NCBI RefSeq assembly: GCF_000264995.1
Contig: NW_006767434.1
Span: 162,580 to 226,579, forward strand
Direction: 5' to 3'
DNA length: 64,000 nucleotides
Source of the DNA: Punctularia strigosozonata HHB-11173 SS5
Taxonomy: Eukaryota; Basidiomycota; Agaricomycetes; Corticiales; Punctulariaceae
Shown in pieces: positions 47,015 to 58,264 of the stretch. The notes beneath the pieces are model-generated. The model was given only the letters and a program-made list of their open reading frames with translations, was not told the origin of the DNA and ran no database searches. Both the position numbers and the translations under genes were made by a program. Numbering within the stretch: position 1 is the stretch's first letter; each line of letters starts with the position of its first letter.

Positions 47015-48610
47015 CTATTCTAGTTCGATCCCTGAGCGGCAGTGAGAAAGCAGAAATGGCTGATAGCAACTGACGTACTTAGCGCGACTAGACCACCTCG
47101 ATCTCCCTGGTTCATGCTTGCAGATATGAATGTCTACTGCGTATCATTGTCAGGTTTGTCGCCGCCACGACATTACTACCCAAAATACACTCACAAGTTC
47201 TCTGCGTGGAGAAGAAGGAACCGCATTGCCCACAGACCCACTCGCAGACCTTGTTATGTTGCGTCACCTCGTGCCGTAAGAGGTCGTGTCTGCGAGAGAA
47301 CTGTGCATCCATTCGCTTCAGCACGATAAGTCTATACACTGGAATTGTTACGACGAACCGTCTCTCGGCATTCGCTGCTCATCGAACACCGGAACGTAGT
47401 CTGATGCTGTTTGTCGTGAGTATTCATGTGCACCCGCCGCGTATACTCTGTGATAGTCCCGTCATTTGGTGCGCGGGCCAGGAGAATGCGCACAGTGCTT
47501 ACCGGATGTGAAAGTCCGTTCGCAAGACGGCTGCAGACACCGAAATCTGTGCCGTCTCTTCGTCACCCGTTTCGCCAGCCGCCGAGGTTGAGAAGACTCT
47601 GATATGGCATCCGACGCAGTATGAAGGCAGGCTGAAGACGGCTCATCGACGTCTTGAGCCGTGGGCTCGAGGGGAAGCATTGATATTTCCTGCAACAGTT
47701 GATCGGAGAAGACAGGTCGAGTTGAATAGATGGGATTCCATAGGCCATCAGCATGGCCTATCTGAGAATCTGAGATGTTGCCTTGAAGGTAGCTGTTCGA
47801 ATTCCCGAATGCAGATGTGTCGCTGGCGACGTCGTACAAGTCTTGAAAACAGTTCAGAGTGTCTGTCTGCAGGGGATCGAGCCCGGGCATTCCAAGCAAA
47901 GGGCGGCAGCCGTAGGGGTAGAAGTCTAGAAGTGGCAGTAATATGTTGAGTTACGCGATGTACGGTTGCCATCAGGAGGCAACCGACTTACCTCCTTCCA
48001 GCGAGGCGTTTGCATTTGACGCAAACATTGTTAACTCGGAGTGATCGGAGCTCAAAGAAAAGGTGATGATCGTTTTATTGATATCGAATCCCGACCGAGG
48101 CTGGAGAGTCGGTTCGAGATCGCACTTGAGCCGCCTCGACTGCTCGTCGTACCGCACGATAACATCGTATCGTTTGAGCCATTCGAAGGGGAAACTGAAC
48201 ACCATGGCATATATCCAGTACCAGACAACATGCAGAGGCCAACTTATACAGACCGGAGTCTTTATCCAGGTCCACCAGTTTGCAAGAAATTTGTTCGGCG
48301 TCAATGGAGCCCCGGACGACTGAAGTCTGAGAGCCAACTTTGAGAAGAAGAGAATCGGTGCATGTCTCCCACCGTCTATACATGACACCGCGGAGAGCCT
48401 AGGCACGTTTCTTCCGAGACCATCGGAGGCTAAGGGTCAGCTCATAACAGGGGGTTACGGCGGGAGAATTGTCGGATTCAACGCCTGGAGAATGGCCCGG
48501 TTACTTACATCCTCAAGAAACCACCAGTCGACGTTGAAGTTTTGGTGTTGCGGGTTCGTTGCTGCCGGTCCGCATCCCGTGCCAGACGGCTCCATATCGT
48601 TATAAGACAT
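47015..48610 (-). CDS. C2H2 zinc-finger protein, putative island regulator
   Basis: Six exons (48610-48509, 48319-47992, 47925-47503, 47447-47359, 47300-47195, 47136-47015) give 389 residues in phase. Fingers are assembled across introns: finger 1 CLQPSCERTFTS joined to EYTRRVHMNTH, finger 2 CSMSSECRET joined to FSRRHDLLRHEVTQH, and an atypical third CGQCGSFFSTQRTLDIHICK. Before them is a basic stretch RRLAKRVTKRRHRFRC. The N-terminal half is acidic/Ser-rich (SLSSDHSELTMFASNANAS), as in fungal activators, but exon 2 also contains a hydrophobic run (WPLHVVWYWIYAMVF) odd for a nuclear protein, so exon 2 may hide another intron. A shorter model would start at ATG 48028. Position beside the terpene synthases suggests, but does not show, a pathway-specific regulator. 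Confidence 0.7.
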
Positions 48611-49350
48611 CAGAGAAGGCTGAACCGAGATGATAAGGGAATCCTATGCCAAATCAGCACTGCGAGCTCCATGGGCGTTCCATGAATGACGGCAGTGGGT
48701 GAAGGTCTGCCGTACGTTGGTTCGTAATTGAACGCACGGGCACCGCGGAGCACGGACGACGTTCTCGCATGCAAAAACTCGCAGGAGCGTATCGGCAGAC
48801 CCAGGCATCTCGCACAGCTTGGGCGCCCAGGTGCACTGAGCATAGGGGGCGTCAGGGTGAAGCTTTCGCGAATATGCACGTTGTATGCGTATCTGGCACG
48901 CCTTCGGAAGGAGTGGGTAGTACGTATCGTCAAGAAGCTATCGTGATGCATAAGTGGCGTTCAAACTCGGAAGTCCAGGTGTTTGGGCGCCGTGCTCGAT
49001 GTACCGGGCGGCAGTGTTTACGGCATGTAAAACGCATGCAACATGCGCCGAGAGCTTCTTGAAGAAATCAGTTCTCGGTAGCAATCATACGCGCAAGCTA
49101 TAGTTATGGCCTGAGCTATCGCGAAACCCGCGACGGCAAGCAAGCTGCAAGCAGAAGGTGGCCGTCCAAGTCGAGGGGAGAACCCGGGAAGTCCGGGGTA
49201 AATCCGAAAGGAGATCTCCCACGGGCTCGTAGATTCTCACACTTGCAATCCGATGATTTCATCTGATGTTTCGCATTACACAGGGGCTTGACTGGGTCTT
49301 GACGCTCTTCATCGCGTTTCCATCTTTCGAGCGATCGCATACGCAAAAAA
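48611..49350. other. Divergent intergenic at the right edge of the accessory island
   Basis: About 740 bp between the start codons of the zinc-finger gene and PRMT3. It should contain both promoters. No gene seen; a 97-codon plus frame at 48769 lacks motifs. Confidence 0.5.
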
Positions 49351-51766
49351 ATGAGCGTGAAACTACCTGCAACTGCCTTGGACACAGCGAGTCAAGACCC
49401 GGAGGTCGACGCGCTCTCTACTTCATCCTCGGAGGACGACGAGGACGAAAACTTCAGCGATTGGGTGGACGAGGAGGCGGACAGGGTTCCTTGTCAATCC
49501 CTGTTCGACGACACGAAATTCCCATCCTCGAAAGAAGCTCTGGCGTATGACTCCAAGACGCACGGATTTGATCTAGACGCGACGTGCAAGACGCTGTGTA
49601 TGTCATGCTTCCACGTTCGTCGCAGCAGCTTTTTGACATCATGCGCACAGCGCTGGATACTTATCAAAGGATCCGACTGATAAACTACATCAGAAAAGAA
49701 GTGAGAAGTCGCATCCGTCTTCTTCCTCGATTCCACACCTTATTCATGCCGCAGTGTCCAGAAACCTGCTCCTTCCAGTCTCAAGCTCGACGGCTCCGAA
49801 TCGTTCTTAGCTTCGGACGACTACATCAAACCAGTTCTCGAAGACGATCCGTTGCTGCGTAAGTGGAGTGATCAGCATCGTTCATATGCTCGCAGCTCAA
49901 GGATGTGCTCGCAGTTCAAACCGATGACTGGTCGGAGGATGAAGATGACGAGCCTTTCGCTCAAACGTCAACAGCCTCCGATCTCAACCAAGCCTCGAGG
50001 AAGATACGGGCCTTGGAGCGCAAACTTGTCCAAGCTAAGCAGGACCTTGCCGACTACCGGGCCTTCGTGGGTGAACGACTCGAAGTCGGTCGTATCATCG
50101 AGGCCGTATCAGAGCCCTCCGATGTCGGACCTGCACCACGCGACGACGACTCTCACTACTTTGAGAGCTATGGCGAGAACGGCAAGTCGTAGAATCACGA
50201 CAGCCCCGGTTCATCGTTCATATAACGCTGCATCTGCAGATATACACGCTGTCATGATCCAGGACCGCGTCCGCACATCGACCTACGCGTCCTTCATCAT
50301 GAAGACACCGTCTGTCTTCCAGGACGCTGTTGTGCTGGACGTTGGATGTGGGACGGGCATCTTGTCGCTCTTCGCTGCCCGCTCCGGCGCGAAGCACGTG
50401 TACGCCGTCGACGCAAGCCCCGTTGCTGAGAAAGCCAAAAAGATCGTTGAAGCCAACGATCTCTCAGACGTCATCACGTACGCAGCCTTTCGTTTCACCT
50501 TGAATTTGGTGTATGCTGACCTACAAGCCAATTTCTCCAGGGTGATCCGGGGCAAAATCGAGGATATTACCCTCCCCGTCGAGCACGTGGACGTCATCAT
50601 TTCCGAATGGATGGGCTACGCGCTCCTCTACGAGAGCATGCTCGACTCTGTCTTGGTTGCTCGCGATCGTTTCCTTAAGCCAAAACCAGCAGATCCCACA
50701 CCGGAAGCCGGGGACGAGGTAGAAAGCCGTGGCGGCATTCTGGCGCCGAGCCAGTGCAAGATGATGCTGAGCCTGTGCACAGCCTCGGATGTCTACAAGG
50801 AGCGCATCGGGTTCTGGAACGATGTCTATGGTAACGCGTACATTCTCCTGTTCTGCTGCAGTCATTGACGATGCCTGTCCAGGCTTCGACCTGAGCGCCA
50901 TGGCGAGAGAAGTGTGCGACGAGGCCATCGTCGACGTCGTCCCGGAAGAGAGCCTCGTGAGCGAGCCCTACACCATCAAGGTAAAGATCGCATCATTCTC
51001 TCTCTCCAGTCGTCGCCCCGTCACTACTCACGTTCGTTCGCAGGACATCTACCTCGGCAACGCCACCCCGCGCTCGCTCGACTTCACGTCCTCCTTCAAG
51101 CTCACCTCCACCGCCGAGCGGCGCACGAAAGCGCACGCCTTCCTGCTCTACTTCGACACCTTCTTCGCCGCCGACGGCGCGCCCGTGCCCGAGTCGACCG
51201 CGGTCCAGCTCGTCAAGGACGGCGACGTGCGCCTCGCGGAGGTCTGGCCCGTCGGCGCCGCGCATCGCCGCGAGAGCCTGCACCGCGCGCAGAGTCTCCA
51301 CCGGGACCGGTCGCAGTCGCGCGAGGCGCGCCCGGGCGGGATGAGCCGCAAGCCGAGTTTGAAGGCGGCGAAAGGCGCGGAGGAGGAGACGGAGACGGGG
51401 GCGCGGGCGCGGCTGCCGCCGAGGAGGAGCGCGAGCTTTGGCGAGGCGCTGAAGGCGCACGAGACGGTGACGAGCTTTAGCACCGGGCCACGCAGCGTCC
51501 CGACGCACTGGAAGCAGACGGTCTTTATGCTCCGGGAGCCGATCGTCGTTGAAGAAGGTAACGGCGACGTTCAGGTTGAGAATATAAGTAGGACAGGATG
51601 GCTGACACGGGGGTGTTTTGCAGGTACCGAGGTCCATGGCAAGTTTTACTGCCGGAAGGCCCCGAACAACTCGCGGGAGCTGGAGGTCGAGATTCACTAC
51701 GCCGTGACTGCCCCCGGAGCGCCGCCCGCGACGGAGATGGTGGCGCAGATGTTCAAAGTGCGGTGA
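49351..51766 (+). CDS. PRMT3: Protein arginine methyltransferase, PRMT3 type
   Basis: Nine exons (49351-49597, 49651-49700, 49762-49858, 49915-50181, 50240-50477, 50541-50830, 50883-50980, 51044-51557, 51624-51766) give 647 residues in phase. Family role: type I enzyme methylating ribosomal protein uS5 (Rps2). An acidic N-terminus leads into a degenerate PRMT3-like finger (CQSLFDDTKF...THGFDL; paired Cys missing) and LDTYQRIRLINYIRKE. The catalytic core has VLDVGCGTGILSLFAARSGA (SAM site, about residues 251-270), the double-E loop ISEWMGYALLYESM (about 320-333) and the THW loop (about 582-584). A roughly 70-residue Ser/Arg-rich insertion (about 500-569, HRRESLHRAQSLHRDRSQ) interrupts the C-terminal barrel. 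Intron 50182-50239 begins GC with the perfect context G|GCAAGT. Confidence 0.94.
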
Positions 51767-51905
51767 TTCGGGGAATGAGCAAGGAAATGGAAGGGACCGG
51801 GAGGTTTTCGCAAACTGAAGAAGAAGAGCCTGTATCGCATATGTTACATTCAATACATGTATACATTAACACCATATTCCATCCGGGTCCCTTGTTACAC
51901 GAGTC

Positions 51906-53560
51906 TCAGAAGCCATCGAGCTTCTCGACGATCTCCTCCCGTTTGTCGTAGATGTCGGCGATGGAGCTGTATCCGATGAGCCCGAGGGTGATCTCGGTAT
52001 CGGCGAGGATGTTCCTTACGACCTGCTCGACGCCTGCCTGACCGGCGAGCATCAGGCCGTACATGAACGGGCGTCCGACTTGTACCACAAATCAGTCCTT
52101 TTCCCAAACACGGGCGAACGGCCCGAAAAAAAGAAACGAGAACACGCACGTAAGATGCCCTGCGCGCCGAGCGCGATCGCCTTGATCACGTCGCTCCCGG
52201 TGCGTATCCCCGAATCGAACAGCACCGTGAACCCGTTCTCCTTCGCCGCCCGGATCTTCTCCGAGCGGCATATGCGGTCGAGCGCGTACAGCGACGGCAG
52301 CGCGCCGTCGACCTGCCTCCCGCCGTGGTTCGACACCACGATCCCGTCGCACCCGACCTCGGCGGCCTTCTCCGCGTCGCGCACGCTCTGGATCCCCTTC
52401 AGCACGATCGGGCCCGCCCAGTGGTCCCTGACGAGCTTGAGCTCGTCCCAGCTCCGGAACCGGCCCGAGTTGGCCTCGCCGAGCCACTCTTTGCCGAGCT
52501 GCATCGCGCGGCGGGCGGCGGGGTCGCCGGCGAGCGCGGCGGAGGCGATGGCGGGTTGGTCGTACGGCCAGGAGGGCGTCTCGTGGACGGGCGGGAGGTC
52601 GTGCCGGGCCATGAAGACGGGGTCGGAGGTGCCGACCTGGATGCCGACGCCGTACATGAAGGGGATGAAGGACTTGTCGAGGTCGTGCGGGCGCCAGCCG
52701 AGGATCATGGTGTCGAGCGTGATGACGAGCGCGGAGTAGCCGGCGCGTTTGGCGCGGGAGAGGATCGAGAGCGTGATGTCGTCCGACTTGGGCCTGTCGG
52801 AAAGTTTTTTTATTTTTTTATTTTTTATCCCGAGGTAAGATGATCACGAGCTTTCGGTGAGAGGGCGAGGGGCGAGACTGACCAGTAGAGCTGGTACCAC
52901 CTGTGTCCGGACCCGTTTGCCTCGGCGACGTTCTCGATCGAGCGCGTCGAGGCGCTGGACATGATGAACGGCACGCCGAGGGCCTGCGCGGCGCGGGCGG
53001 TCGCGAGCTCGCCGTCGGGGTGGACCATGCCCTGTACACCGATCGGGGCGATGAACAGCGGCGAGGGGTGCTTGACGCCGAAGATCGTGGTCTGCGTCAA
53101 GGCCGAGGATTAGCAAACGGAGGGAGAACCGGGCGAGAGAGGCAGAGGGACCTGGGCTGACCTCGATGTTGCGCACGGTCGCGTCCCGGAGCATGCGCGG
53201 CACGATGCGCCAGGTCTCGAACGCCTTCCGGTTCGCGCGCTCGGTCGAGGACGTGCCCGCCGAGCCGAACGTGTACATGTACGCCTCTGCACCCCGTGGT
53301 CCAGGGATCGTGAGCTCCCCCGCCTTGGGGCTTTCGACGACGGGGGTAAGAGGATCGTACGCACCGATCTGGTCCTTCATCTTCTCCCTCGCCATCTGCT
53401 CCATCTTGCCAAAGTCGAGGGTGGGCAGCGGCGCGGGCGGCTTCATGCCGGCGTAGATCTCGAGCATGTACGACGACCAGCGCTGCGGGTGCGCGCTCCC
53501 ACCCGCGTCTTCGTGCTCGGTCGTCGGGTGCTTGGCCTTCTCCGTGCTGGTGGTCGACAT
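51906..53560 (-). CDS. FMN-dependent alpha-hydroxy-acid oxidase (lactate oxidase/2-monooxygenase-like)
   Basis: Five exons (53560-53365, 53286-53162, 53091-52883, 52793-52150, 52078-51906) give 448 residues in phase. It belongs to the flavin TIM-barrel family of lactate and glycolate oxidases, which oxidise 2-hydroxy acids to 2-oxo acids. Landmarks: AYMYTFGSAGTSS, WRIVPRMLRDATVRN, FIAPIGVQGMVHPDGELATA, IMSSASTRSIENVA, YQLYW, IVLKGIQSVRDAEKA, the catalytic-His motif GIVVSNHGGRQVDGALPSL, the FMN-phosphate motif VLFDSGIRTGSDV, and GRPFMYGLMLAGQAGVEQV. There is no signal peptide or cytochrome b2 domain. Intron 53364-53287 is 78 nt, in-frame and without stops, so a retained form with 26 extra residues is possible. 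Substrate is not readable; lactate is the likeliest by resemblance. Confidence 0.92.
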
Positions 53561-54500
53561 CGGTCGCGCAAGGGATTCGCTGGGAGGTAGTAGGGGAGAG
53601 AGATAAGATGGAAACCGAACGGGTGCCGACCTGGCTTGTCTATGTCACAGGTCTCCGGCGAGAATAGAACGCGTGCCGTGTCGGTGGAGATGGCATGGCT
53701 GACTGTTGTGTGCGCGCACACGAGAACATCGATCCGGGCCAGAGGCAGCGGCGACGTCAGCTGGACAAGACAAGTGCGGCAATCGGTGTTTGCCGGCATA
53801 AGTAACGCCAGCCAGTCGTTGGGCTCTAAGTACCACGAAGGTCGACAAGTTCTGCGGGGTTATAGGTAAGTGATGTCGAATTGCCCTCGCTGGAGCTGAA
53901 CCTCAAAGTGCCACATTGACAAGATCAGATTGCTTTTCACATGACAAGGACAGTAGGTAGTAGTAGCGTGTGCTTTATCAGAGTCTGACACGTTGTTTAG
54001 ATGATTTCACAGCCGGCGTGCTTATTCTGCCTTGAGCCGCATCCGAACGCTGATGCATAGTAAGCGCCTGTCTCGACATGAATTGACGGCTAACCTGAAG
54101 GTGGGCCTAAGGCTTGGAGTCCCTATTGAGTGGTAGCAAAGCGCTACTTAGGCGGAGGTTTAGAGGCCTCTTCTGACGCCTCCACAGGCTTCGTCGGGTT
54201 TCCATGCAGCTCAAGCTGCGGCCGTCTTACACCCATGACGATATCAGAGTACTGAAATGGAGGATACGTAGGGAGGTGTATCAAAGAGTCGTTAAACGGG
54301 GGACACCGTTATTTGGGGTGTATTGGGAGCGAACTGCAGGGTCCGAGAGGTCCGTCCTTTGCAGTAGTACTGGTCTGGGGAACAAACAAGCCGCGGACGT
54401 TATATATGAGTAGAGACAGCGGGGTATCGATAGCAATTCTGCAGCTTTGACAGCCTCTGAAGGCAGTGGACGCTGTGCATTACGTCTTCTGGAGAGCTAC
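53561..54500. other. Gene-poor stretch, no gene recognised
   Basis: Upstream of the FMN oxidase gene (its promoter is presumably here). Only short frames; a tagtagtag run is near 53950. Nothing else supportable. Confidence 0.5.
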
Positions 54501-54813
54501 TAAGACAGGGCCAGCGCAAACCCTGGTACATCACGCCATCACGTGTTGGCGCCACAATGGTCTCTCGACCAATCACAGCCCTCGGATGAGCGGGATTCCC
54601 AGAGAATGGGCAGCTTGATTAGGATATCGCCGCTCACCCAGCGCTCTCTTAGAATATGTAGGACCGTCATATCATCGAGTCATTGTCTAGCTATGATGTG
54701 ACGGTAGTAGATATGTTGCAGCTTCTGTGCAACGCACCAAATACAACAATTCTTGACTTTTTCTCGACAAATGCGACACGTGATGTACCAGGGTTTGCGC
54801 TGGCCCTGTCTTA
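54501..54813. mobile_element. MITE-like element with 35-bp perfect terminal inverted repeats
   Basis: Positions 54501-54535 (beginning taagacagggccagcg) are the exact reverse complement of 54779-54813 (ending cgctggccctgtctta). The 313-bp unit has no coding capacity. The outermost TA on each side fits a TA target duplication, as made by Tc1/mariner-type transposases, leaving 33-bp inverted repeats starting AGACAGGG. This suggests a non-autonomous DNA transposon; no transposase is present in the window. Confidence 0.75.
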
Positions 54814-55980
54814 TTGTACCGCAGCCGTGCCAGTGTACCATTTTGCTATTCGTGCCGAAGTCAATCACCTACTCTTTAAAGTTCAACACAGCCTTGGTCA
54901 CATGCGACACAGGCTGTTCACACAGCCTTTCATATCAATGGCTTCATAGCCATCTGCACTGGTCGTATAGCGCAGACTGTACCGAGTATATACATGGTTT
55001 GTTGTACTGATACTAAACAGAATGATGTACGGTATGTTGCATGCTTCCGAAGTTAGCATTAGATGAGTCAAGACTAGGAATGGCTGGCATGCATCCTGAG
55101 GTGCATTGATATCTATTTAGTTGTCCTAGGTATACACGTCGAGTATACTATCGCGTTGCAAATCACACAAGGGAGGTGCAAGCGAAGGTGGATTGGCGGG
55201 AGACCGCCCTTTCCTCTAGTAGTGTTTGCCTCTAAAACAACCTTGCGTCCTACTAGCAGTCCCCACCAGTAAGCCAGGTCAGTCCCAGCCGCGTGCCACT
55301 GCATGCACTAGCACTGTCCAATATACTAAACCAAGAGCACCGTTACTCTCTAGAAACTCTCCGTAAGTTATTAGAAATCAATTACTTTCACTGCACAAAT
55401 AATTGTGAGACTCCGAGGCTTACCGTTTGCCGTCGTAACTTGTGCAGCTGGTCGTGCCCTTTATGCTTGAACAACGAGATATGCACAATCGCAGTGGAGA
55501 CATTGAGAGGGCTTGCGTAATGGTCGGACACCCCAACTCTAGAGTCGTACCCCACCTCAAAGTTTATTTGGAAGGCTGCTCAAGGGCTGCAGAGCGCCAC
55601 GCATCGTTGACGACGTCCCGCATTCTCCGAAGGGCGTATCAATGATTCAGTCTCAGCCCGAAGTTGCCTTGCCGGCCATCGGCACGAGCATAATGGGGCT
55701 CCGTCACCCGAATCCCGTCGCTAGCCCACCTCCTAGATTTACTCAGCCGTGGATCGCGATATAGACATGCTTTCAAAGCAATCGCCGAAGCACTCAAAAG
55801 TCTCATGATGTCTGCCCCTTCTCCTCGCTACTTCGACGACTTGCTCCCGAGGTCGTGGGGTGACATACCGATAGCGGACACGACTCTGGGAACACGAAGA
55901 CCCCGTGAAATTTCAACACTCCCTCCTCTCGTGTACAACAGACGAAAAACACGCCTCGTTGACGAGCTAGAGAGAACAAA
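54814..55980. other. Gene-poor stretch, no gene recognised
   Basis: Between the inverted-repeat element and the MFS gene. Frames up to 155 codons on the minus strand (56270-55803) mirror the MFS 5' region and carry no motif. No splice-supported gene. Confidence 0.45.
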
Positions 55981-57912
55981 ATGGGATTCAGTATCCCATT
56001 CACGAGGAAACCGAGCGCAAACCCAAACAACGACGCAGAACCGAAAGGCGACGTCGAGGATGATGCCTCCAGCAAACCGAAGACGCATACTCGCGACCTG
56101 GGCTTCCTGCCCATACCTGCACGTTTGCAGTACGACCCGGCCAAGCCGCCGCACTTTGGTCTGCTCCTGAACGCCGTGTTCGGGTTTGCGAGCACGTTCA
56201 GTGAGTACTCAAATCGTCCAACTAAGTCTTCATGGCGGAAGGCTGATGCTGTCTCGTCAGTCGTCGCCAACCTGTACTACTGCCAACCCCTCCTCAGTGA
56301 GTTTCTTACAGCACCTCCGACCCCTCCCTACCAATCCACCCCACAGTCCAGATGTCCAAGTCCTTCGACGTCTCCTACACCTCCGTCTCCAAAATCCCGA
56401 CGCTCGTCCAAGCCGGCTACGCCACCGGCCTCCTCCTCATCTCTCCCCTCGGCGACCTCGTCCGGCGGCGCCCACTAATCCTCCTCCTCGCCCTCCTCTC
56501 CGCCTCGCTCACGATCGGCCTCGCCCTCACCCGCTCCTTCGCCGCCTTCTCCGCGCTCTCCTACCTCGTCGGCGCCGTCACCGTCGTCCCCCAAGTCCTC
56601 ATCCCCCTCGCCGCCGACCTCGCCCCTCCCCACCGCCGCGCCTCCGCCATCTCCGTCGTCCTCTCGGGCCTCCTCTTCGGCGTCCTCCTCGCCCGCGTCC
56701 TCGCGGGCGTCGTCGCCAACTTCGTCACCTGGCGCGTCGTGTACTACCTCGCCATCGGCGTCCAGTACGGCGTGTTCGCGATGCTGTACGCGGTGCTACC
56801 CGACTACCCCGCGAAGAACCCGGGCTTGACGTACGGCGGCATACTGTGGACGATGGCCAAGTACTGCGTGACCGAGCCGCTCCTCGTCCAAGCCGCGCTC
56901 GTCAACATCGCGAGCTCGGCGTGCTTCACCAACTTCTGGGTCACGCTCACCTTCCTCCTCGGCGGCCCACCGTACAACTACTCCACGTACGTCGTTGCAC
57001 AACCCCCTCCCCCGCCCCCACTACCACCACCACCCCTTCTTTCCGTACCTTCATCGCGAGCCTTCCTGTAGCTGACCCTCCCTCTCGCCGCAAGGCTCGT
57101 CATCGGCCTGTTCGGGCTGATAGGCATGTTCGGCGTGGCGATGGGCCCCGTCGTCGGGCGGACGATCGACCGGCTCGTGCCGTGGTACGCGACGCTGTGC
57201 GCCACCTGCGCGCTCACGCTCTTCCAGGCGGTCCAGACCGGCGCGGGCGGGATCGACATCGCGGCGGTCGTGATCGCGTGTCTCGGGCTGGACGTGTTCC
57301 GGCAGATGCAGCAGATCTCGCTCACGACGAGGGTGTTCGGGTTGGACGAGAAGGCGAGGGCGCGGTTGAATGCCGTCATGATTCTCTCGGTGCGTTGAAA
57401 ATTTTCCCCGGAGAGAGGTGATGAAGATGAAGATGAAGATGAGGGTGGCTGATTTTTATTTTTTGTTTGCTTTTTTCGGTTCTGGTGATGGACAGCTGTT
57501 TATCGGGCAGGTGATGGGTACGGCGACGGGCACGAAGGTGTTTGTGCAGCACGGGTGGCGCGCGTCGGCGGCGCTGTCGATGGGATGGATGGGCTGGCAG
57601 CTGGTCATCTTGCTGCTGAGGGGCCCACATGTCCCGCGCTATACGTGGTTTGGGTACGCGGGAGGGCTCGAGGCGCGGAAGAGCGTCGTGATGGAGCGAG
57701 AGCGGAGGTGGAAGGAAGAGGAGGAGGAAGGGAAGAGGAGGAGGGCGGAAGGGGATGAAATGGCGAGAGCAAGCGACGGGAATGCGAGCCGGGATGAGAA
57801 GGTGAAGGAGAAGGATGCGGGTGGGGTGACTCCGGACGACCGGACGGTCGCGGGCGCGGAGGGCGCGACGGTGTCCAAGCTGCAGGCTGAAAGCGCCGAG
57901 AAAATGGTATGA
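55981..57912 (+). CDS. Major facilitator superfamily transporter
   Basis: Five exons (55981-56200, 56261-56296, 56347-56986, 57095-57389, 57496-57912) give 535 residues in phase; exon 2 is 36 nt. About 12 hydrophobic helices are visible. The first is split over exons (HFGLLLNAVFGFASTF, VANLYYCQPLL), then MSKSFDVSYTSVSKIPTLVQ, TGLLLISPLGDLVRRRPLIL with the MFS motif-A signature GDxxxRR, LIPLAADLAPPHRRASA, and a second half with GLFGLIGMFGVAMGPVVGR and DRLVPWYATLCATCAL. VANLYYCQPLL recalls the NLYYxQPLL opening of bacterial-type MFS exporters. The C-terminus is a long charged cytoplasmic tail (ERERRWKEEEEEGKRRRAE). The substrate is unknown. The start ATG precedes an acidic/polar N-terminus of about 55 residues. 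Confidence 0.9.
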
Positions 57913-58264
57913 GATCCGCGGCACATTTCTCTCTCTCGCATCTCGTTCTACGTAGACGATGATTATTAGACCTGTACTCATATGCGTGTGCGTACGCGGC
58001 CCGAGAATAGACTAGACGCGAGGAAATACGGATGTCGCGCTGGGCTCGAGCCCGGCGGAGCGCTCCCAGGCCAGGCTCGCTGGGAGCGCGCCACGCCGCC
58101 CGTGGGCTTGACCGATCTCATACCACCGTCGGGACCGGAAGAGGCCGACGAGGGCGAGCGCAGTCAGTATATCATCATGATCGCCCGCGCTATCGCTTCC
58201 ACCACCCGCGTATTCGTCTCTCTCCTACCACATCCCACATCGACCAAGACCACCGTCGCGCACG
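57913..58264. other. Upstream region of HEM13
   Basis: About 350 bp between the MFS stop and the HEM13 start. An out-of-frame ATG at 58177 opens a frame beginning MIARAIASTTRVFVSLLP that overlaps HEM13; it could act as an upstream ORF. No other feature seen. Confidence 0.5.

Noticed and set aside
47015-47050. tRNA-like T-arm phrase gttcgatccc
   Set aside because: No matching acceptor, D or anticodon stems around it, and it falls in the last exon of the zinc-finger gene.
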